Assembly: GCA_005884745.1 (NCBI GenBank) | Contig: VAZU01000061.1 | Coordinates: forward strand, 1-20,779 | DNA from: Alphaproteobacteria bacterium | GTDB lineage: Bacteria > Pseudomonadota > Alphaproteobacteria > Rhizobiales > Xanthobacteraceae | DNA: 20,779 nt | Direction of reading: 5' to 3' | Part shown: positions 10,025 to 17,550 of the stretch, piece after piece | Position numbering within the stretch: position 1 is the first letter of the stretch | How the letters are laid out: each line of letters begins with the position of its first letter | Position numbers and translations under genes: made by a program | Notes under the pieces: model-generated | What the model was told of the DNA's origin: nothing | The model's input: only the letters and a program-made list of their open reading frames with translations | Database searches by the model: none

Positions 10025-10063
10025 GGTGGATCAAGGCGAATCATGGGCCAAAGGTTAGCACGC

Positions 10064-10150
10064 ACCGGCTGTCATCGCCCGCGTATGCGGGCGACGTTCT
10101 CGGCGCTTCGCGCCGTTCCATCCGGGCTACAAATCCCGCGAGAGGCCCGG
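10064..10150. repeat. Palindromic repeat between ctpA and the truncated yibQ-type gene
   Basis: Two hairpins lie in tandem: TCGCCCGC-GTAT-GCGGGCGA (10075-10094) and CGGCGC-TTC-GCGCCG (10101-10115). The head GTCATCGCCCG is shared with the element at 16064-16184, so they are probably related, with this one shorter or degraded. The element fills most of the gap downstream of ctpA. Confidence 0.65.
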
Positions 10151-10152
10151 CC

Positions 10153-11490
10153 TCAGTTCGGGACCGCAGCCTTCGGGTTGGGCGGGAACGCCGCGTTGAC
10201 CCGGGTCCCGCGCAGCAGGTCGTAGGCCATGGTCAGCGCCTTGTCGTCCTTCGGGTCGGGCGGGATATAGGACTGCGAGCCCGTCTCCTCCTGGCCCTCG
10301 GCCTTGAGATGGCCGCGCAAGGCCGCTTCGCCCTTGGATTCCGTGCGCACCTTGAGCTCCTCGGGAACGTCCTGGATCACCTCGATATCCGGCGAAATGC
10401 CCTTGGCCTGGATCGAGCGGCCGGAGGGGGTGAAATAGCGCGCCGTGGTGAGCCGCAGCGCGCCGTTGCCGGACCCCAGCGGGATGATGGTCTGCACCGA
10501 GCCCTTGCCGAACGAGCGGGTGCCGATGACGGTCGCGCGCTTGTGGTCCTGCAACGCGCCGGCCACGATCTCGGACGCGGAGGCCGAGCCGCCGTTGATC
10601 AGCACGATGAGCGACTTGCCGTGGATGAGATCGCCGGCTCGGGCATTGAAGCGCTGGGTTTCCTCGGCGTTGCGGCCGCGGGTCGAGACGATCTCGCCGC
10701 GCTCCAGGAACGCATCGGAGACCGAGATCGCCTGGTCGAGCAACCCGCCGGGGTTGTTGCGCAGGTCGACCACGAAGCCCTTGAGCTTCTCCGGCGGGAT
10801 CTGCGCGGAGAGATCGGTCAGCGCCTTCTTCAAGCCGTCGGTGGTCTGCTCGTTGAACTGCGTGATGCGGATGTAGCCGATCTCGCCGCCTTCGACGCTG
10901 GAGCGCACCGAGCGCACGCGGATGATGTCGCGCACGATCGAAACATCGACCGGCTTGTCCTGGCCCTTGCGCATGATCTTCAGCCGGATCTTGGTGTTGA
11001 CCGGCCCGCGCATCTTGTCGACCGCCTGGTTGAGGGTGAGGCCCTGGACCGGCTCGTCGTCGAGATGGGTGATGATGTCGCCGGCCATGACGCCGGCCTT
11101 GGCGGCAGGGGTGTCGTCGATCGGCGCCACCACCTTGACCAGACCGTCCTCCATGGTGACTTCGATGCCGAGCCCGCCGAATTCCCCGCGGGTCTGCACC
11201 TGCATGTCGCGGAAGCTCTTGGCGTCCATGTAGCTCGAATGCGGATCCAGCGCATTGAGCATGCCGTTGACGGCCGATTCGATCAGCTTGCCGTCATCCG
11301 GCTTCTCGACATAGTCGGCGCGCACGCGCTCGAACACGTCCCCGAACAGATTGAGCTGCCGGTAGGTGTCGGCACCGGCGGCGGCACGGGCGCTCGCGCC
11401 CACGAACGCAAGCCGCGGCTGGGTGGCGAGCAGGGTGAGGGCCGCGCCGGCGGCCGCGCCGAGGAGAATCAACGGAGTCTTGCGCATCAT
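10153..11490 (-). CDS. ctpA: Carboxy-terminal processing protease, S41 family
   Basis: CtpA is a periplasmic serine protease that trims C-termini of envelope proteins. The 445-residue protein begins with a membrane or signal segment (about 5-37). A PDZ domain lies at about 100-180 (GGLGIEVTMEDGLVKVVAPI ... GDIITHLDDEPV). The catalytic S41 core has S304 in GGSASASEIVAGAL, K329 in SFGKGSVQ and Q333; the serine-lysine spacing of 25 equals that in E. coli Tsp and B. subtilis CtpB. VVDLRNNPGGLLDQA (240-254) is the usual strand-turn motif. The ATG at 11490 overlaps the TGA of the upstream EnvC-like gene in an ATGA junction, so the two are translationally coupled, as is common in alphaproteobacteria. 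Confidence 0.95.
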   Translation of the reverse strand: MMRKTPLILLGAAAGAALTLLATQPRLAFVGASARAAAGADTYRQLNLFGDVFERVRADYVEKPDDGKLIESAVNGMLNALDPHSSYMDAKSFRDMQVQTRGEFGGLGIEVTMEDGLVKVVAPIDDTPAAKAGVMAGDIITHLDDEPVQGLTLNQAVDKMRGPVNTKIRLKIMRKGQDKPVDVSIVRDIIRVRSVRSSVEGGEIGYIRITQFNEQTTDGLKKALTDLSAQIPPEKLKGFVVDLRNNPGGLLDQAISVSDAFLERGEIVSTRGRNAEETQRFNARAGDLIHGKSLIVLINGGSASASEIVAGALQDHKRATVIGTRSFGKGSVQTIIPLGSGNGALRLTTARYFTPSGRSIQAKGISPDIEVIQDVPEELKVRTESKGEAALRGHLKAEGQEETGSQSYIPPDPKDDKALTMAYDLLRGTRVNAAFPPNPKAAVPN

Positions 11491-12872
11491 CCGCGAACCT
11501 TTTCGCTATCCTTGGTTGCCCACCATGGGTTCGGATCGACAGGGGTTCCGTCCTTGCGGAACTCGACGTAAAGCACCGGCTGGCTGGAGCCGACCGCGAT
11601 GGCGGCGGCCGACTGTGGCCCACCCCCCATCACCGCCACGGGTTCGCCGGTCAGCACGAATTGGCCAAGATCCACCGAAATCCGTTCCATCCCCGCAAGC
11701 AGCACATGATAGCCGCCGCCCGCATTGACGATCAAGAGTTGGCCGTAGCTGCGGAACGGTCCCGCGTAGACGACCCATCCGTCGCATGGCGCGGTGACCT
11801 GCGCACCGGCGCGACTGGCGATCCAAAGTCCTTTCTCGGTGCCGCCGAGGCCGTCGGAAGCGCCGAAGTCGCGAATTCTCACGCCGTTGATCGGCAACGG
11901 CAACGCACCCTTGGCCGACGCAAAGGCGACCGCCGGAGCCAATCGCCCAGCATCCTTCAACGACGCGAGATCGGTGCGAATCTCCTTGCCCTCTTGCGGC
12001 CGTCCCGCCGTGCCGGCCGCGCGGGCGGAGAGAGCCACATCCTGCTCGAGCTTGGCAATCAAATCTTTGAGACTGTCGGCCTGCCGCGCCAGCGCGATCG
12101 CGCGCTGGCGTTCCCGCTCCAACGCCTTCTCGGTCTCAATCTGCTTTTTCTGTCGTTCTTCGATCAGCAGCGACATGCGCTGGCGCTCTTCCGACAAGAC
12201 GGCAAGGTCGCGAGTGAGATCGTCGCGCTCGATCGCGCTCGCGGCGCGCACGCGGACGAGCTCGGCCAGGTCGGCAGCGAGCTTCTCGGCCTCGCCGCGC
12301 ATCTGCGGCAACACCGCGCCGAGCAGCATCGCGGTGTGGACCGAGAGCAGGGCGTCTTGCGGACTCACCAGGATCGCCGGCGGCGGGTGACGCCCCATGC
12401 GCTGCAGGGCCGCGAGAATCTCCACAATGAGCGAGCGCCGGCCATCGAGCGACTTGCGTATGCCGCTTTCGTTCCCCTCCAGTGTCTTGAGCCGGGCTTC
12501 GGTCGCGCCGATGCGCTCCTCATCGCCGCGGATGCGAGCCGCGGTTGCGATCAGCGCCTCGTTGAGCTTGCGGCGGTCCTCGCCGAACGCCTCGACTTCC
12601 TTGCGAAGCCTGGATTCGCGCTCGGCGGCTTGCTTCTGCTCGGCGCGCAGCGATTCGAGTTGGTCGCGCGCGGCCTGTCCGGAGGTCGGTTGCGGCGGAC
12701 CCGGCGGCGGCTCCGCCCAGGCGGCCGCGGCGAGGCCGAGCGGGATCGCCAGCCCGAGCGCCGCGCCCAAGGCATGATGCCAGGCATGGCGCGCCGCGGG
12801 CCGAGGACGAATCGCGGGGAACTTCATCATCAGCCGATTAGATCGCCGCTTGCTTGACGAATCCTTGACCAT
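11487..12872 (-). CDS. EnvC-like murein hydrolase activator (degenerate LytM/M23 domain)
   Basis: EnvC-type proteins activate cell-wall amidases at the division site rather than cutting peptidoglycan themselves. The 461-residue form has a signal sequence with likely cleavage after AWA (about residue 53), a long charged coiled coil (about 66-290, ESLRAEQKQAAERESRLRKE onward), and a C-terminal LytM-like domain (about 340-455). The metal ligands of active M23 enzymes are missing: KGLWIAS stands where HxGxD is expected and LYVEFRK where LHFEIR is expected, which fits an activator. The frame is open further upstream, but the ATG at 12870-12872 was chosen for its AGGGA about 9 bases before and because the signal peptide follows properly. 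Its stop overlaps the ctpA start. Confidence 0.88.
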   Translation of the reverse strand: MVKDSSSKRRSNRLMMKFPAIRPRPAARHAWHHALGAALGLAIPLGLAAAAWAEPPPGPPQPTSGQAARDQLESLRAEQKQAAERESRLRKEVEAFGEDRRKLNEALIATAARIRGDEERIGATEARLKTLEGNESGIRKSLDGRRSLIVEILAALQRMGRHPPPAILVSPQDALLSVHTAMLLGAVLPQMRGEAEKLAADLAELVRVRAASAIERDDLTRDLAVLSEERQRMSLLIEERQKKQIETEKALERERQRAIALARQADSLKDLIAKLEQDVALSARAAGTAGRPQEGKEIRTDLASLKDAGRLAPAVAFASAKGALPLPINGVRIRDFGASDGLGGTEKGLWIASRAGAQVTAPCDGWVVYAGPFRSYGQLLIVNAGGGYHVLLAGMERISVDLGQFVLTGEPVAVMGGGPQSAAAIAVGSSQPVLYVEFRKDGTPVDPNPWWATKDSEKVRG

Positions 12873-12934
12873 CGGGACCGTCCCTTCGCCGCGCGGCTTC
12901 GCACGGCCGGCTCGCCGCGAGCGCCCCGGGCCGG

Positions 12935-13417
12935 TCATTCCCGGTGATACGGATGCCCGGACAGGATGGTCATGGCACGGTAGATCTGCTCGAGCAGCAT
13001 GATTCGCACCAGCTGGTGCGGCCAGGTCGCAGCGCCGAAGCCAAGCACAAGCTCGGCGCGCCCACGCAAGCGCTCGGCCAGGCCGTCGGCGCCCCCGATC
13101 AGGAATATTATGGCTGGGGTTCCCCGGTCGCGCCATCGTTCGAGCCGCCCGGCAAGGTCGGTGCTGGACAGCGCCTTGCCGCGCGCATCGAGCGCGACGA
13201 TTGCGGCATTTTCGGGAATCGCCGCACCGAGCCCCGCGGCTTCCTCGCGGATGCGATCTTCGCCGCGGCGGCCGCGGCTTTCTGCGATTTCGATGATCTC
13301 GATCGAGCGGAATCCCAATTTCCGGCCGATCGCGGCAGCGCGCTCACGATAACGCGCGGCGAGATCGCGTTCGGGTCCCGCTTTCAGCCGACCGACCGCG
13401 GCGACGACGAGTTTCAT
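12935..13417 (-). CDS. rlmH: 23S rRNA (pseudouridine-1915-N3) methyltransferase RlmH
   Basis: RlmH methylates pseudouridine 1915 in helix 69 of 23S rRNA on assembled ribosomes. The 160-residue length matches the family (155 in E. coli). It is a SPOUT trefoil-knot enzyme: the S-adenosylmethionine loop FLIGGADG is at 105-112, and the conserved C-terminus WPHQLVRIMLLEQIYRAMTI then SGHPYHRE runs to the last residue. ATG at 13415-13417 gives the usual MKLVVAAVGRLKAG start; the upstream ribosome site is weak. It lies 24 bases after rsfS and shares its ribosome-related role. Confidence 0.96.
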   Translation of the reverse strand: MKLVVAAVGRLKAGPERDLAARYRERAAAIGRKLGFRSIEIIEIAESRGRRGEDRIREEAAGLGAAIPENAAIVALDARGKALSSTDLAGRLERWRDRGTPAIIFLIGGADGLAERLRGRAELVLGFGAATWPHQLVRIMLLEQIYRAMTILSGHPYHRE

Positions 13418-13441
13418 CCCGCGCCGCCCGGAAAAGGTTGC

Positions 13442-13855
13442 TCAGCCCGCCCGTCGCGCTGCCGACCGGCCCGGCGCCCACATCTTCTCGAGATTGTAGA
13501 ACGCCCGGACTTCCGGCCGGAACACGTGAACGATCACGTCGCCGGCGTCGATCAGCACCCAGTCGCAATGGGGCATGCCCTCGACCCGCAGGCCGCAGAC
13601 CCCGGCCTTTTCCAGGTCCTGCAGCACGTGATCGGCAACCGCGCCGACGTGGCGGTGCGACCTTCCGGAGGTCACCACCATGTAGTCGCCAATCGAAGTC
13701 TTGCCGCGCAGATCGATGGTGATGGTGTCCTCGGCCTTGGCATCGGAAAGCCGGGCGAGGACCAGGCGAAGGGTCTCCTCGGCGTCAGGACGCACCTTGG
13801 AGACGCGCTCGGGCCGCCGATGAGACGCTGCCCGAAACCATGTAGAAGTGGACAG
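13442..13855 (-). CDS. rsfS: Ribosomal silencing factor RsfS, probable CTG start
   Basis: RsfS binds L14 and keeps the 50S subunit from joining 30S when nutrients are short. The conserved domain is complete: KAEDTITIDLRGKTSIGDYM, VVTSGRSHRHVGAVADHVLQ, and WVLIDAGDVIVHVFRPEVRA then FYNLEKMW. There is no in-frame ATG upstream of the domain. A GTG at 13793-13795 gives 117 residues but has no Shine-Dalgarno sequence. A CTG at 13853-13855 gives 137 residues beginning with STSTWFRAASHRRPERVSKV, and it has GGAGG 9 bases upstream; the in-frame TGA lies just before that site. I therefore favour the CTG, with the GTG as alternative. The gene sits between nadD and rlmH, a common alphaproteobacterial order. 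Confidence 0.9.
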   Translation of the reverse strand: MSTSTWFRAASHRRPERVSKVRPDAEETLRLVLARLSDAKAEDTITIDLRGKTSIGDYMVVTSGRSHRHVGAVADHVLQDLEKAGVCGLRVEGMPHCDWVLIDAGDVIVHVFRPEVRAFYNLEKMWAPGRSAARRAG

Positions 13856-13870
13856 GGGTCCTTTCCTCCA
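13841..13870 (-). promoter_or_regulatory. Ribosome binding site that decides the rsfS start
   Basis: On the minus strand GGAGGAAAGG lies just upstream of an in-frame CTG (13855-13853), with 9 bases between GGAGG and CTG. An out-of-frame ATG at about 13842 opens only 18 codons. This is the best ribosome site near rsfS and the main reason to extend the gene beyond the GTG at 13795. Confidence 0.6.
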
Positions 13871-13929
13871 TCATGCCCGGCGCACGGCGCAGGGCCACAC
13901 GAGTAAATAAGCACCGACCGTTGACGGTT

Positions 13930-14547
13930 TCAACCTCCCGCGGCGCGCAAAGCGGTCGAGGACACAGGGGATTTCAGCCCGTGCAGGAAGACCCAGGCCG
14001 GGGGTTGCGTCAACGCCAATCGGCGGGCCAGTGCTTCGGGCAGGCGATAGCGCGAGAAACGATCCGCAAACGGCCCGGCCCGGATGGCGCCCGTGCGGTC
14101 GATCACCGCGACCGGCACCAGCGCCGCGATGTCGCGCCAGTTCTGCCAATGGTGGAACGTGGCTAGATTGTCCGCCCCCATGATCCACACGAAATGCACG
14201 CCCGGAAGCCGGCGCCGGAGCCATTGCAGCGTGTCGAAGCTGTAGCGGGTGCCGATCGCGGCTTCGAGCCCGGTCACGTCGATGCGCGGATGCGCGGCGA
14301 GCTTTTGCGCGGCCGCGATCCGATCGGCGAGCGGCGGCAGCGCGCTTGTGTCTTTCAGCGGATTGCCCGGGCTCACCAGCCACCAGACCCGGTCGAGGCC
14401 GAGGCGCTTCAGCGCCATCAGGCTCGCCGCGCGGTGGGCCGCATGCGGCGGATTGAACGAGCCGCCGAACAGCCCGATCTTCATGCCCGGCGCATGCGGC
14501 GGCAGGCGAGACGCCGCGGGTGTATTTGCTGTTGCTTGCGATTTCAC
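13930..14547 (-). CDS. nadD: Nicotinate-nucleotide adenylyltransferase
   Basis: NadD adenylates nicotinate mononucleotide to deamido-NAD in NAD synthesis. The 205-residue protein has the nucleotidyltransferase signature GGSFNPPHAAH at 28-38, the conserved SPGNPLKD at 59-66, GTRYSFDTLQWLRR, WIMGADNLATFHHW, and the C-terminal phosphate-binding VSSTALR at 195-201 (the ISSTxIR motif). The GTG at 14545-14547 was chosen because GGGGGAGG sits 8 bases upstream. The internal ATG at residue 22 has no ribosome site, and relatives also carry a short extension ending in HAxGM before KIGLFGG. That Shine-Dalgarno sequence is part of a palindromic repeat. The gene lies between proA and rsfS on the same strand. 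Confidence 0.95.
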   Translation of the reverse strand: MKSQATANTPAASRLPPHAPGMKIGLFGGSFNPPHAAHRAASLMALKRLGLDRVWWLVSPGNPLKDTSALPPLADRIAAAQKLAAHPRIDVTGLEAAIGTRYSFDTLQWLRRRLPGVHFVWIMGADNLATFHHWQNWRDIAALVPVAVIDRTGAIRAGPFADRFSRYRLPEALARRLALTQPPAWVFLHGLKSPVSSTALRAAGG

Positions 14548-14552
14548 TGGGG

Positions 14553-14676
14553 TTACCTCCCCCCTTGCGGGGGAGGTCGGCGTCGCGGAGCGACGCCGGG
14601 AGGAGGGTCGCTTGCTCTGCGAAACTCGTCACCCCCCTCCCCATCCCTCCCCCACAAGGGGGGAGGGAGGCGAGTG
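14553..14676. repeat. Composite palindromic repeat between proA and nadD
   Basis: Three hairpins occur in a row: ACCTCCCCC-CTTGC-GGGGGAGGT (14555-14577 region), CGGCGTCGC-GGA-GCGACGCCG just after it, and CCCTCCCCC-ACAA-GGGGGGAGGG at about 14644-14667. The nadD-proximal arm is read on the minus strand as the GGAGG ribosome site of nadD. It belongs to the same broad type as the purine/pyrimidine palindromes at 371-448 and 18619-18836. Confidence 0.8.
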
Positions 14677-14716
14677 GGGCGAATCATCAGCATCTGACGA
14701 ACGGCCTCGTGCAATA

Positions 14717-16006
14717 TCACGGCCGGATCTGGCCCGAACCCCGCACCCGGTATTTGAAGCTGCAGAGCTGCTCGGTTCCGACCGGCCCGCGCGCGTGCAG
14801 CCGCCCGGTGGCGATGCCGATCTCGGCCCCGAAGCCGAACTCGCCGCCGTCGGCGAACTGGGTCGAGGCGTTGTGCAGCACGATCGCGGAATCCACCTCG
14901 GCCAGGAATTTCTCCGCCGCTCGCGCATCGGCCGTGACGATCGCGTCGGTGTGGTGCGAGCCGTAGCGCTCGATATGCGCGATCGCCTCCTCGACGCCGT
15001 CGACGAGCTTCACCGCGATGATCGCGTCGAGGTATTCGGTCGACCAATCCTCCTCGCTGGCGGCCGTCACGCGCGGGTCGATCATCTGGGTCGCGGTGTC
15101 GCCGCGAACCTCGCAGCCCGCATCGAGCAGCATGGCGACGAGCGGCGCGAGCAATTGCGCGGTTCCGGCGCGGTCGACCAGCAAGGTCTCGGCGGCACCG
15201 CACACCCCGGTGCGGCGCATTTTGGCATTGCGCACGATGTTCTTGGCCATGGCGAGATCGGCGGCCTTGTCGACATAGACGTGGCACACGCCCTCGAGAT
15301 GCGCGAACACCGGCACGCGTGCTTCCGCCTGGACCCGGCCGACCAGCCCCTTGCCGCCGCGCGGCACGATCACGTCGATCGTGCCGTCGAGGCCGGACAG
15401 CATCAGGCCGACCGCCGCGCGGTCGCGGGTCGGCACCAGCGCGATCGCGGCCTCCGGCAGGCCGGCTTCGACGAGCCCGGCGGCGAGCGCGGCGTGGATG
15501 GCGCGGCTCGAGCGAAACCCTTCCGAGCCGCCGCGCAGGATCACGGCATTGCCGGCCTTGAGACACAGCGCGCCGGCATCCGCGGTCACGTTCGGGCGGC
15601 TCTCGAAAATCACGCCGACGACGCCGAGGGGCACCCGCACGCGCTCGATGCGCATGCCGTTCGGCCGCGTCCAGGCATCCGTCAATGTGCCGACCGGATC
15701 CGGCAATTGCCGCACCAATTCGACGCCCGCCGCCATCGCCTCGATGCGCTTCGCATCGAGCGCGAGGCGATCGAGGAACGCCTCCGTCGCGCCTCCGGCG
15801 CGCGCGTCGGCGAGATCCTCGGAATTGGCCGCCAGGATTTTTTGCGTCCGGGCGCGGATCGCGTCCGCCATCGCGGCGAGTGACGCATCCTTTTGCGCGG
15901 ACGGGGCGAGCGCCAGCGTGCGCGCCGCCGCCTTGGCGCGCGCGCCGATCGCGCGCATCGCCTCGGCGATGTCGCGGCCCTCGATGGTCTTCAGCGGGGC
16001 GGTCAT
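14717..16006 (-). CDS. proA: Gamma-glutamyl phosphate reductase
   Basis: ProA reduces gamma-glutamyl phosphate with NADPH to glutamate semialdehyde, the second step of proline synthesis. The 429-residue protein is of the aldehyde dehydrogenase superfamily with the catalytic cysteine C269 in RRTGVCGAAETLLVD. Family blocks include RVPLGVVGVIFESRPNVTAD (124-143), GNAVILRGGSE (152-162), VIVPRGGKGLV, and the C-terminal TEYLDAIIAVKLVDGVEEAI. ATG at 16004-16006 gives MTAPLKTIEGRDIAEAM; no strong ribosome site is visible. It is downstream of proB, separated by a 192-base gap that contains a repeat, so the two are probably cotranscribed but not coupled. Confidence 0.97.
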   Translation of the reverse strand: MTAPLKTIEGRDIAEAMRAIGARAKAAARTLALAPSAQKDASLAAMADAIRARTQKILAANSEDLADARAGGATEAFLDRLALDAKRIEAMAAGVELVRQLPDPVGTLTDAWTRPNGMRIERVRVPLGVVGVIFESRPNVTADAGALCLKAGNAVILRGGSEGFRSSRAIHAALAAGLVEAGLPEAAIALVPTRDRAAVGLMLSGLDGTIDVIVPRGGKGLVGRVQAEARVPVFAHLEGVCHVYVDKAADLAMAKNIVRNAKMRRTGVCGAAETLLVDRAGTAQLLAPLVAMLLDAGCEVRGDTATQMIDPRVTAASEEDWSTEYLDAIIAVKLVDGVEEAIAHIERYGSHHTDAIVTADARAAEKFLAEVDSAIVLHNASTQFADGGEFGFGAEIGIATGRLHARGPVGTEQLCSFKYRVRGSGQIRP

Positions 16007-16063
16007 GGCGGTTGCATATCATGTGGGCCAAGATCGGGCGAGGGCGGGTATCAAGCCACGGCA

Positions 16064-16184
16064 TGTCATCGCCCGGCAGGGGCACCCCGTCGCGCAGGCG
16101 CGACGGGGATCCCGTGTCCGGGCGACCCAGTAAACCCCGCTCGATCGGCGGATACTGGGTGGCCCGCATGCGCGGGCCATGACA
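16064..16184. repeat. Three-hairpin palindromic repeat between proB and proA
   Basis: The outer ends TGTCAT (16064-16069) and ATGACA (16179-16184) are inverted. Inside are CCCCGTCGCG and CGCGACGGGG (loop CAGG, about 16085-16108), CCCAGTA and TACTGGG (about 16126-16158), and TGGCCCGC-ATGC-GCGGGCCA (about 16160-16179). This resembles a cloverleaf-like dispersed repeat seen in Bradyrhizobium-type genomes. It lies inside the pro cluster and would be transcribed with it. Confidence 0.8.
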
Positions 16185-16198
16185 GTCACGGGTTTGGC

Positions 16199-17326
16199 TC
16201 ACTCCCGACGCAGCACCAGATCGTCGCGGTGGATCATCTCGGCGCGGCCGCCGAAGCCGAGGATCGCCACGATGTCGCCGGAGGATTTGCCGAGAATCCT
16301 CGCCGCGTCGGCGGCATCGTAGGCCGAGAGCCCGCGGCCGATCTCATGGCCGTCGAGATCGCGGATCACGACCGCGTCGCCGCGGGAAAACTCGCCCTCG
16401 ACGCGCTTGACGCCCGCCGGCAGCAGGCTCTTGCCGGAGCGCAGCGCCGCGACCGCGCCGGCGTCGATGAACAGGTTGCCCCTGGGCTCGAGCGAGCCCG
16501 CGATCCATTTCTTGCGCGCCGTCACCGGATTTCCGGGCGCCAGGAACCAGGTGCAGGGCCCGCCCGCCGCGATCGCCTGCAGCGGATTGTCGACCGCGCC
16601 CGGCGCGATCACCATATGCGCCCCGGCGGCGGTCGCGATCTTGCCGGCCTCGATCTTGGTCTGCATGCCGCCGCGCGAAAGATCGGAGCCCGGCGCGCCC
16701 GCCATCGCCTCGATCTCGGCGGTGATTTTTGCGACCAGCGGAATGCGCTTGGCATCGGGATTTTCCGCCGGCGGGCCGTCGTAGAGCCCGTCGACGTCGG
16801 AGAGCAGGACCAGCAGGTCGGCGCTCACCATGGTGGCGACGCGCGCGGCGAGCCGGTCGTTGTCGCCGTAGCGGATCTCGTTGGTCGCCACCGTGTCGTT
16901 CTCGTTGATGACCGGCACCGCGCGCCATTCGAGCAGCTTGTTCAATGTGGAGCGCGCGTTGAGATAGCGCCGGCGCTCCTCGGTGTCGCCCAGGGTGAGC
17001 AGGATCTGGCCGGTGCTGATGGAATGCGCGCCGAGCAGTTCCGACCAGGTGCGGGCGAGCGCGATCTGGCCGACCGCCGCCGCCGCCTGGCTGTCCTCGA
17101 GCTTGAGCGCGGCCTGAAGCTTGAGCACGCTGCGGCCGAGCGCGATCGCGCCCGAGGAAACCACCAGGACGTCGCGGCCCTTGCGGTGCAGCCCGGCGAT
17201 GTCGGCCGCGAGCGAGGCGAGCCAGGCCTGGTTGAGGCGGCCCGCCCCGGCGTCGACCACCAGCGAGGAACCGACTTTCACGACGATGCGGCGGAAATCG
17301 CCGAGCACTGGGGGTTTGCGCGACAT
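16199..17326 (-). CDS. proB: Glutamate 5-kinase (with PUA domain)
   Basis: ProB phosphorylates glutamate and is the feedback-controlled first step of proline synthesis. The 375-residue protein has the amino acid kinase fold: VVKVGSS at 15-21, VVSSGAIALG at 55-64, INENDTVATNEIRYGDNDRL at 140-159, and SRGGMQTK at 217-224. A C-terminal PUA domain covers about 285-365 (RGNLFIDAGAVAALRSGKSL onward). The start at 17324-17326 (MSRKPPVLGDFRRIVVKVGS) has a GGGA about 7 bases upstream. The frame remains open 79 codons further back, but that part has no family similarity and reaches the obgE end. It lies 224 bases downstream of obgE. Confidence 0.97.
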   Translation of the reverse strand: MSRKPPVLGDFRRIVVKVGSSLVVDAGAGRLNQAWLASLAADIAGLHRKGRDVLVVSSGAIALGRSVLKLQAALKLEDSQAAAAVGQIALARTWSELLGAHSISTGQILLTLGDTEERRRYLNARSTLNKLLEWRAVPVINENDTVATNEIRYGDNDRLAARVATMVSADLLVLLSDVDGLYDGPPAENPDAKRIPLVAKITAEIEAMAGAPGSDLSRGGMQTKIEAGKIATAAGAHMVIAPGAVDNPLQAIAAGGPCTWFLAPGNPVTARKKWIAGSLEPRGNLFIDAGAVAALRSGKSLLPAGVKRVEGEFSRGDAVVIRDLDGHEIGRGLSAYDAADAARILGKSSGDIVAILGFGGRAEMIHRDDLVLRRE

Positions 17327-17550
17327 GCAGAATCCCGGTCCCGGCGACCTCGGCCGGCGCGGCGCATTGTCTAGCACGTTCCGAAAAAGGGTGGTTCCGG
17401 CTGAAAAGCGGTGTTTTTGGCTGCATCGCGGCGAACTAAGCCCATGATTGTCTTCAAGAAAACAGCTTTCAGTTCGCCAAAAAACATGTTTCGATTGTAT
17501 TCGGTCGAGTAACAATGTTGGATCGTTCCCGCCGCGCGAGGGAAGCAGCG
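17327..17550 (-). promoter_or_regulatory. obgE-proB intergenic region, AT-richer island with a spaced inverted repeat
   Basis: These 224 bases contain no supported gene. The central part (about 17385-17520) is visibly richer in A and T than its surroundings. GGCGAACT (17430-17437) and AGTTCGCC (17471-17478) form a perfect 8-bp inverted repeat 33 bases apart. A CTAGAC on the minus strand near 17370 could be a -10 for proB, but no good -35 goes with it. It may hold a proB promoter or operator; this is inference. Confidence 0.35.

Noticed and set aside
9796..11571. Long plus-strand open frame (591 codons) opposite ctpA
   Set aside because: Antisense to ctpA, whose catalytic residues and PDZ domain are intact; its composition is that of a shadow frame.
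11487..11850. Loss of zinc ligands in the LytM domain as a damaging mutation
   Set aside because: EnvC-type activators normally lack these ligands, so this is the expected state rather than decay.
12873..13136. Upstream extension of the EnvC-like frame by 88 codons
   Set aside because: It overlaps rlmH and would place the signal peptide internally; the ATG at 12872 has a good ribosome site.
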